Shown in pieces: positions 23,258 to 29,860 of a stretch of 29,860 bases of DNA (position 1 is its first letter; each line of letters starts with the position of its first letter). Under the pieces are notes generated by a model that saw only the letters and a program-made list of their open reading frames with translations, did no database searches and was not told the origin of the DNA. This DNA comes from JBAVEL01 sp049587715 (GTDB lineage: Bacteria; Bacteroidota; Ignavibacteria; UBA10030; UBA6906). The stretch is from positions 1 to 29,860 of the forward strand of contig JBAVEL010000058.1 of the NCBI GenBank assembly GCA_049587715.1, read 5' to 3'. The position numbers and the translations under genes are program-made.

Positions 23258-26200
23258 ATGACACGCTTGGTTTCCGCCTCGTTCGTGCTTCTGCTTGCCG
23301 TGCTTTTCAGCGCGGGAGCGGCATTCGGACAGCAGGAGATCTACGACCTGGAAGGCGTCAACATGCCGGGCTCGTGGAACACCTGGACCAACCCCCCCAC
23401 CACCCCCGTCAGCATCGGGGGCATCCAGACGGCGGGCGGCACGGTGCTCCCCGATTCGGGGCTGGCCACCATCCGCTACTCCACGCTCATCTATGTGAAC
23501 ACGACGGGCGCGGATTTCGTGGGCGGAAACTACGACTTCCTCTTCACGAGCGGTCCCACCACGAACTACTGGGCGAACGCCTGGAAGGACGTCACGGTAG
23601 TCATGGACTCCATGCAGACGTACAATTATTATACGTCGGGGGGTACCAACAACAACGTGACGCTGACCGACGGGAAGTACTACTCGGTGCGGTTCCGGGA
23701 CGTGGAGCCCTACGGCAACACCCCGGGCGTGTGGATGGTGACCTCGGCGGCGCCGGTGAACCTGACGGGCGTCTCCCAGGCCCCTGTGGCGGGGCTCGTG
23801 AACGTGACGAGCAACGTGGTGGTGACCGTGACCCTCTCGGCGGCCAAATCCGCCGAGGAGATTATCTACGTCCGCTACACAACGGACAACTGGGCCACTT
23901 CCACACTGCTCACCGCTTCGGGAGCGGGAACCAGCTACACGGCCACGATTCCGGCCCAGACGGCGGGGACGAATGTCGCGTACTACGCTTTCTCCTCCAC
24001 CAAGGCGGACCCGTCGTTCAACTACGACATGTACACCCTGAAGTACAATAATAACAACAAGACCAACTACGGCTACACCGTGCACGGCCCGCTAGCGGGC
24101 CTCTACGCCATTCCGGGGGCGTATCCAACGGGCTTTGCCACGATCAAGTCGGCCGTGGATTCCCTGAACGCCTTCGGCGTGGGGACGGGGGGCGTGACGT
24201 TCAATGTGGCGTCCGGACACACGGAAGCAACGGCGCCCATCATACTGACGGCCACGGGTACGGGCACCGATCCAATCGTGTTTCAGGAGTCGGGGACCGG
24301 GGCGAACCCCCTGATTACCCCGGGTGCGGTGGGGACGCTCGTTGCCACGAATTTCCGCGACAATGGGGACGGAATCTTCAAGATCCACGGCGGCGATAAC
24401 ATCACGTTCAACGCCATCGACCTGAGCGACGTCGCGTTCGTGGACAGCATCAAGGCCTACGAATACGGCTATTACTTCCTGAAGTCGGCCACCAATGCTT
24501 CCAAGAACTGCACCATCCTGAACTGCAAGGTGACGCTCAGCCGGCTCACGCGCAACTCGGCCGCCATCTATGTCTCGAACAGGGACATCGTGGGGGGAAC
24601 CACCGTCACCGTGACCTCGACGGGCGGTCGGTCGGAGAACATCCAGATTTACGCCGACACCCTCACCAACACGCAGAACGGAGTGAGCGTGGATGGCTTT
24701 GCGGACGGCACCGCGCCCTACGCCCTCTACGATCAGAACATCTGGATCGGGGACGGGGGCGGGAACGTCATCACGAACTTCGGTTCCACCGTTGCCACGG
24801 CGCACGGCATCGTGACAAGGTACGCCAACGACGTGCGGATGAACAACAACTACCTCCGCAGCACGGGATCGGCAACCACCATCCGGGGCATCTACTCCTC
24901 GACCGCCAACAACGCCAACATAGACGTCATCGGGAACGACGTTTCCATCTCCAGCTCCAGCGCCACGGGCGGGAACGAGCTAGATCCCATTGCGACGCAG
25001 GCGGGCTCGACGGGCAATACGAGCAACACGATTCGGTTGATGAACAACTACGTGCATAACTGCCTGTATCCGACGGCAACGTCCGGAGGGTTCCGCGGGC
25101 TGGAGAATACGGGCACCCCCCTGAACCTCATCGTGACCGGAAACACCCTGGACTCGAACATAGTCGGAGGGAGTTCCGGATCATTCTACTGCCTGAACCT
25201 CGGGGCCCCGACCAACCTCACCGTCAAGAAGAACGTGGTCAGCCGGAACATGAAGCTCACGACCGCTACGGGCTCGTTTGACGGGATTCTCGCCGGGTCG
25301 GTTGTCACCTCCACCGTCGTGGACAGCAACGATGTGTACGGGAACATCCAGGGCGGCACCAGCGCCATGCAGCTTATCAACGCGGGCTCGGCGCCCACGG
25401 TGAAGATGCGCTGGAACAACGTGTACAACAACAAGCGGACGGGCGCAAGCAACATCATGTACTGCCTGCGCGCGTCCAACGGGGATGTGACGGCGGCCTT
25501 CAACAACGTGTACAACGACTCCATCCCCGCCACATCGGGCACCAGCTCCGCCTCGCTCTACGGGTATTACAACTCCAGCACGAGCGGCAGCAAGGACAGC
25601 GTGTACGGGAACACGTTCTCCAACCTGGTGATCGGGGGGGCGACCAGTTCCACGTCCACCCTCGTGCGGGCGATCCACTCGGACCCCGCCACCGCCTCCA
25701 CGAAGGCCATCTTTGACAACACGATTTCCGGGCTGAAATCCCACATCGGGGATGTGCGCGGCATCCACACAGCCAGCTCCGCGACGGCCTACATCTTCAG
25801 AAACAACATCTACAACCTGGAGTGCGGAGCCGCGGGAGGGGTCGCCACCGGCATCTACGTGGTGTCGGGGACCACGAACCACGTGTACAACAACTTCATT
25901 TCGGACCTGCGAGCCCCTGCGGCCACGGGAACCGTCACCTCCGTGTGCGGACTGTACATCGGAGGGGGGACCAACTCCAACAACTACTACAACACGATAT
26001 ACCTGAACACCACGAACGGGGGCACCACGTTCGGCTCTTCGGCTCTCTATGCCTCCACGAGCCCCACGGTGGACCTCAGGAACAACATCGTGGTGAACCT
26101 CTCCACGCCCGGCGCCACGGGCGGCTGGACTGCCGCGTACAGGCGGAGCGGCACGACGCTCACCACCTACGCCAGCACATCCAACAACAACGATTTCTAC

Positions 26201-29200
26201 GTGAACCCGGGTGCCGGCGTACGGCGGTATCACTATTCCCAGGGCCTGACTCCGGTGGACTGCGACTCGACCATTGCGGCCTTCAAGAGCCGCGTGGGCC
26301 CGACGCGGGATGCAAACTCCTTCGCCGAGAATCCGCCCTTCAAGAACGTGGCGGCCACGCCGTACAATCTCCACATGGATTCTACGATCGCCACGCAGAC
26401 CGAGAGCGGCGGAAGCCCCGTCACCGCTCCCATCGCTGTGGCGGACGACTATGACCTGCAGGCCCGGAACGGCAGCACGCCGGATGTGGGCGCGGATGAG
26501 TTCAGCGGCGTGGGTCTGGACCTGACCCCGCCCGCCATCGTGTACACGCCTCTTGTGAACACGCACCTGCTGACGGACCGCACTCTGGCTGTGGCGATCA
26601 GCGACGCGGGAGGCGTACAGAGGTCTCTCGTGGGCCAGCCGCGCATCTACTACAAGAAGGGAATCGCCGGAGCGTACGTGTCACCGCCCGATTCGGCGGT
26701 GGAAGCTCCCACGGGGACCTTCACGTTCACCATCCGGGCCGCAAGTCTCCCGGGCCTTGCCACGGGCGACACGGTGTTCTACTACGTGGCGGCGCAGGAC
26801 AGCAACAACAACGCGGGCACGAACCCCTCGGGCGGGTCCGGCATCAACCCGCCGGGCTCCACGCCGCCACCCACGGTGAACTCCTACAGGATCGTGGGGA
26901 CGATTGCGGGCGCCGTGACGATCGGCGCCACGCCGGGCCCTGAGGGGACGCCTCCCGGCACGTTCGCCAACATAAAGGCGTTCTTCGACTCCGTGAACGC
27001 CAGCATCGTGACGGGGAACATCACGGCCAGCATCATCAGCAACATTGCGGAAACCGCCACGGCCACGCTGAATGCCGTGAACTACGACGCCTTCGGGCCC
27101 TACAGCATCCTGATTCAGCCCTCGGGCGGAAGCTGGGCCGACACGGGAAGCATCGCGGGCGCCCTCATAGACCTGAACGGGGCGGACTATGTGAAGTTCG
27201 ACGGCCTCGCGCATACCCTCACCTTCCGGAACATCAACACGGGAGGACAGACATTCCTGTTCCGGAACGACGCCGTGCAGGATACCCTGCATCAGCTGGT
27301 GATCGAGGGGACGAACAACTCGACCTCAAGCGGCACGGTGGTGTTCGGCACTTCCACCGGCAGCACGGGGAACGACAACATCCTGGTGATCGATAACAAG
27401 ATCCGCGACCTCTCCACCGCCACGGGCGTGCCTGTGAACGCGGTGTACAGCGCGGGCACCTCGGGCGCTCTCAACAGCGACAACGTCGTCCAGGACAACG
27501 AGATCTACAACTGGACGGGCTACGGGGTGTATGTGACATCCACGGGGAACGGGGACAGCTGGAATGTGCAGTTCAACGCCCTCTACCAGACTGCCTCGCG
27601 GGCGGGCTCGCTTGTGGGGGTTTCCATCCAGGCGGGGAGCGGTCACAACGTGTGGGGTAACGACATCGGCGGGTCGGGTGTCGGGCGGGTCGGTGCTCCC
27701 CTCACCAATACGACGGGCTATTTCTACGGCATCAGCTTAGGCGTGGGGACGGGTTCCGCCACCCTCGTGAGCGGGAACGTCATTTCCAATATTGACAACG
27801 GCGGGAGCAGTACCTCCTACATGATTTACGTCTCCTCGGGGAACGTGCAGGTGGGTGGGCCGTTGACGGGGAACACGATCGGAGGGGGCGCCGTGGCGTC
27901 CGACACCATCCGCGTGAACTACGACACCTACGGGATCTACAGCACCTCATCCGGCACGGTCACCATCCGGAACAACACGATCGGGAACGTGCGGAGCACG
28001 AGCACGGGCGCGGACTACCTGAACGGCATCCGGGCCACTGCGGGCACCGTGACGATCAGCAACAACACGGTGCGGGATCTCTCCACCTGGGCCACAAGCA
28101 CGACGCAGGGGTCGCTCCTGACGGGGATCTACCTGTCGGCCTCCACCACATCGGGGCAGTCGGTGCAGGGGAACACCATCTACAACCTGAGCAGTCTGGC
28201 GGCGGGGACATCGGCATATCCGGTGAGCGGCATCTACATCGCCAGCGTCACATCCAGCCCGAACGTGACGGAGGTCGGAAAGAACAAGATCTACGGTCTC
28301 TCGGTTGCGGGCACCGGAACGGGGACCGCCTCCCCGACTGTGCACGGCATCTATATCTCGAGCGGCCGGGCCACATACGTGAACAACATGATTACGGTGG
28401 GTGCGGGAGCGGGCCTTGAGTCCCGGGTGTGGGGCATCCAGAGCGCCGCCTCCACCCGGAACTACTTCTACTACAACTCGGTGTATGTGGGCGGGGCGAC
28501 GGCGGCGGGGTCGAACAACTCCTACGCCTTCAACCGGAGCTCGAGCGACACGGTGGCGCTGGTGAACAACATCCTGGTGAACGCCCGCACCACGGGCGGC
28601 ACGGGATACAACTACGCCATCGGAAACACCCACACCTCGGGCGCGGGATGGCTTGCGGCCGCGTCCAACTACAACGTGCTGAACGCCACGAGCCCGAGTG
28701 CCGTGGGTCTGTGGACATCGGCGGGTTCGCCCGTCGGCTTCGCGGGCTGGAAGACGGCCTCTGCGGGAGACGCCAACAGCCAGTCGGGTGTGACGGTGAC
28801 ATTCGCCAACACCGGCACGGGCGACCTGCACCTGAACATGGGCACGAACCCCACCTCGCTGGAATCGGGAGGGACGGCGGTCGCGGGCTATGCCACGGAC
28901 TATGACAGCGACGTGCGGCCGGGTCCTCTGGGATCCGTGAACGGCGGGGCCACGGCGCCCGACTTCGGGGCCGATGAGTTCGACGGCGTGCCGGCGCCCC
29001 TCATGGCGTACGTGTCCAACACGGCCACGCAGGGCAACACCACCGTGGTCTTCAAGAACTCCACCAACAACCAGGTGATCGGGATCGAGGTGGTGACCAC
29101 GGGGAGCACGAACCCCCTGCTGGCCACCGAGTTCTACCTGAACACGAACGGGACCTCGGCGCCGCTGACCGACATCACCAACGCAAAGCTCTTCTACACG

Positions 29201-29860
29201 GGCACCTCTCCCACGTTCTCGGCCATCAATCCGTTCGGCGCCACGGTGGCTGCTCCGAGCGGGCAGTTCAACTTCACGGGGACCGGCCAGGCCCTCTCCG
29301 AGGGGACCAACTACTTCTGGCTCACCTACGACATCCCGTCGGGGGCGGTGACCACCAACGTGGTGGATGCGGAGCTGGAGTCCCTCAAGGTGGACGGGGT
29401 GATGCGGTATCCCGCGACGGGCGCTCCGGCGGGGAACAGGGCGATTGCGGGCCCGCTGGCGGGCGCATACAACGTGGGCGCCTCGCAGACGTATCCCTTC
29501 AACACGCTCACCAACGCCGTGTACGCGGCCAAGACGGCGGGCATCACGTCGTGGGTGACGTTCAACCTCATCGACGCCGCCTACACGACCCCGGCGGAGA
29601 CGTTCCCCATCGTGGTCGATTCGATACCGGGAGCGACCGCCGGATCGCGGCTCACCATCAAACCGGCGCCGGCCACCACCGTCACGATTTCGGGATCCTC
29701 CGCTTCCAGCATCCTGAAGCTGAACAACACCGACTACGTGACGATTGACGGCTCCAATGCGGGCGGCAGCGGGCGCGATATGACCATCGCCAACACCAGC
29801 ACGTCCACACTCACGGCGGCTGTCTGGATCGCCAGCCAGGGCGCGGGCCTGGGCTGCAAC
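23258..29860 (+). CDS. Third giant secreted beta-helix protein (3' end beyond window)
   Basis: Open for 2201 codons to the last base of the window; no stop is reached. GGAGGAG precedes ATG 23258. The signal peptide ends near AFG|QQE (about 24). Residues 25-165 (DLEGVNMPGSWNTWTNPP and following) and an Ig-like domain (about 174-268, YVRYTTDNW, YYAFSS) form an N-terminal part absent from the other giants. Residues about 281-1080 are a beta-helix block closely similar in order and wording to the first block of the 3330-residue protein, closing at PDVGADEFSG (about 1075). An Ig/Fn3-like linker follows (1088-1214), then a second helix block closing at PDFGADEFDG (about 1900). Residues about 1914-2057 match the N-terminal BNR-neuraminidase-associated domain (GIEVVTTG, LNTNGTS, NYFWLTYDIP), and a third helix block begins at 2064. 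A T9SS sorting domain is expected downstream but not visible. Probable surface or adhesive repeat protein. Confidence 0.9.
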   Translation, partial: MTRLVSASFVLLLAVLFSAGAAFGQQEIYDLEGVNMPGSWNTWTNPPTTPVSIGGIQTAGGTVLPDSGLATIRYSTLIYVNTTGADFVGGNYDFLFTSGPTTNYWANAWKDVTVVMDSMQTYNYYTSGGTNNNVTLTDGKYYSVRFRDVEPYGNTPGVWMVTSAAPVNLTGVSQAPVAGLVNVTSNVVVTVTLSAAKSAEEIIYVRYTTDNWATSTLLTASGAGTSYTATIPAQTAGTNVAYYAFSSTKADPSFNYDMYTLKYNNNNKTNYGYTVHGPLAGLYAIPGAYPTGFATIKSAVDSLNAFGVGTGGVTFNVASGHTEATAPIILTATGTGTDPIVFQESGTGANPLITPGAVGTLVATNFRDNGDGIFKIHGGDNITFNAIDLSDVAFVDSIKAYEYGYYFLKSATNASKNCTILNCKVTLSRLTRNSAAIYVSNRDIVGGTTVTVTSTGGRSENIQIYADTLTNTQNGVSVDGFADGTAPYALYDQNIWIGDGGGNVITNFGSTVATAHGIVTRYANDVRMNNNYLRSTGSATTIRGIYSSTANNANIDVIGNDVSISSSSATGGNELDPIATQAGSTGNTSNTIRLMNNYVHNCLYPTATSGGFRGLENTGTPLNLIVTGNTLDSNIVGGSSGSFYCLNLGAPTNLTVKKNVVSRNMKLTTATGSFDGILAGSVVTSTVVDSNDVYGNIQGGTSAMQLINAGSAPTVKMRWNNVYNNKRTGASNIMYCLRASNGDVTAAFNNVYNDSIPATSGTSSASLYGYYNSSTSGSKDSVYGNTFSNLVIGGATSSTSTLVRAIHSDPATASTKAIFDNTISGLKSHIGDVRGIHTASSATAYIFRNNIYNLECGAAGGVATGIYVVSGTTNHVYNNFISDLRAPAATGTVTSVCGLYIGGGTNSNNYYNTIYLNTTNGGTTFGSSALYASTSPTVDLRNNIVVNLSTPGATGGWTAAYRRSGTTLTTYASTSNNNDFYVNPGAGVRRYHYSQGLTPVDCDSTIAAFKSRVGPTRDANSFAENPPFKNVAATPYNLHMDSTIATQTESGGSPVTAPIAVADDYDLQARNGSTPDVGADEFSGVGLDLTPPAIVYTPLVNTHLLTDRTLAVAISDAGGVQRSLVGQPRIYYKKGIAGAYVSPPDSAVEAPTGTFTFTIRAASLPGLATGDTVFYYVAAQDSNNNAGTNPSGGSGINPPGSTPPPTVNSYRIVGTIAGAVTIGATPGPEGTPPGTFANIKAFFDSVNASIVTGNITASIISNIAETATATLNAVNYDAFGPYSILIQPSGGSWADTGSIAGALIDLNGADYVKFDGLAHTLTFRNINTGGQTFLFRNDAVQDTLHQLVIEGTNNSTSSGTVVFGTSTGSTGNDNILVIDNKIRDLSTATGVPVNAVYSAGTSGALNSDNVVQDNEIYNWTGYGVYVTSTGNGDSWNVQFNALYQTASRAGSLVGVSIQAGSGHNVWGNDIGGSGVGRVGAPLTNTTGYFYGISLGVGTGSATLVSGNVISNIDNGGSSTSYMIYVSSGNVQVGGPLTGNTIGGGAVASDTIRVNYDTYGIYSTSSGTVTIRNNTIGNVRSTSTGADYLNGIRATAGTVTISNNTVRDLSTWATSTTQGSLLTGIYLSASTTSGQSVQGNTIYNLSSLAAGTSAYPVSGIYIASVTSSPNVTEVGKNKIYGLSVAGTGTGTASPTVHGIYISSGRATYVNNMITVGAGAGLESRVWGIQSAASTRNYFYYNSVYVGGATAAGSNNSYAFNRSSSDTVALVNNILVNARTTGGTGYNYAIGNTHTSGAGWLAAASNYNVLNATSPSAVGLWTSAGSPVGFAGWKTASAGDANSQSGVTVTFANTGTGDLHLNMGTNPTSLESGGTAVAGYATDYDSDVRPGPLGSVNGGATAPDFGADEFDGVPAPLMAYVSNTATQGNTTVVFKNSTNNQVIGIEVVTTGSTNPLLATEFYLNTNGTSAPLTDITNAKLFYTGTSPTFSAINPFGATVAAPSGQFNFTGTGQALSEGTNYFWLTYDIPSGAVTTNVVDAELESLKVDGVMRYPATGAPAGNRAIAGPLAGAYNVGASQTYPFNTLTNAVYAAKTAGITSWVTFNLIDAAYTTPAETFPIVVDSIPGATAGSRLTIKPAPATTVTISGSSASSILKLNNTDYVTIDGSNAGGSGRDMTIANTSTSTLTAAVWIASQGAGLGCN
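26519..26899 (+). repeat. Ig/Fn3-like linker module, copy 4 (in the third giant gene)
   Basis: The same module as the three linkers of the 3330-residue protein: TDRTLAVAISDAGGV, RIYYKK, GDTVFYYVAAQD, and the tail NPPGSTPPPTVNSYRI, which nearly matches the tail of copy 3. It shows that the two giant genes share modules. Confidence 0.75.

Noticed and set aside
11713..29860. CRISPR-like or tandem DNA repeats in the giant genes
   Set aside because: Repetition is at protein level (beta-helix ladder and linker domains); there are no regularly spaced identical DNA repeats with unique spacers.

Overview
The window is a GC-rich stretch of a bacterial chromosome or contig. It probably comes from the Bacteroidota/Ignavibacteria part of the FCB group. 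The evidence is two giant secreted proteins that end in type IX secretion system (T9SS) type A sorting domains (NYPNPFNP, then GVYFYR near the end), a PorV/PorQ-like outer-membrane barrel, and promoter-like sequences of the Bacteroidota -33/-7 kind (TTG, 20 bp, TAGCTTYC). All convincing genes are on the + strand. No tRNA, rRNA, CRISPR array or insertion sequence was found.

Layout. 1-433: untranslated region with promoter module copy 1. 434-3647: probable three-gene operon of a beta-barrel protein with a duplicated N-terminal module, a putative lipoprotein, and a PorV/PorQ-like barrel. 3648-4008: terminator-like hairpin and promoter module copy 2. 4009-10185: secreted beta-helix protein of 2058 residues with three InlB-like repeats and a T9SS sorting domain. 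10186-11712: a small hicB-hicA toxin-antitoxin pair between two matching GC-rich hairpins, then promoter module copy 3 and a long leader. 11713-21705: secreted protein of 3330 residues made of repeated beta-helix and Ig/Fn3-like linker modules, with a T9SS sorting domain and a strong terminator. 21785-22462: NarL/FixJ-type response regulator. 22521-22927: a second, divergent hicB-hicA pair. 22928-23257: promoter module copy 4 and leader. 23258-29860: a third giant beta-helix protein, paralogous to the second, open to the end of the window (2201 codons, 3' end missing).

How it fits together. The three giant proteins look like exported, surface-attached or released beta-helix adhesin/repeat proteins. 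The PorV-like barrel resembles the T9SS shuttle family that carries cargo to surface attachment, so the first operon may serve the export or display of such proteins; this is inference.

The most interesting observation is a compound element found four times, upstream of the first operon and each giant gene. It consists of CCCGT, then 37-39 bp later GTTGC, then exactly 20 bp after the TTG a TA-box (TAGCTTYC in three copies). In those three copies the TA-box sits in the loop of a hairpin whose stem sequence differs but still pairs. Each copy is followed by a long untranslated leader (roughly 230-330 nt). This suggests one shared control of the secretome genes, through a special promoter, a regulator site or a structured RNA. 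I do not recognise it as a named element.
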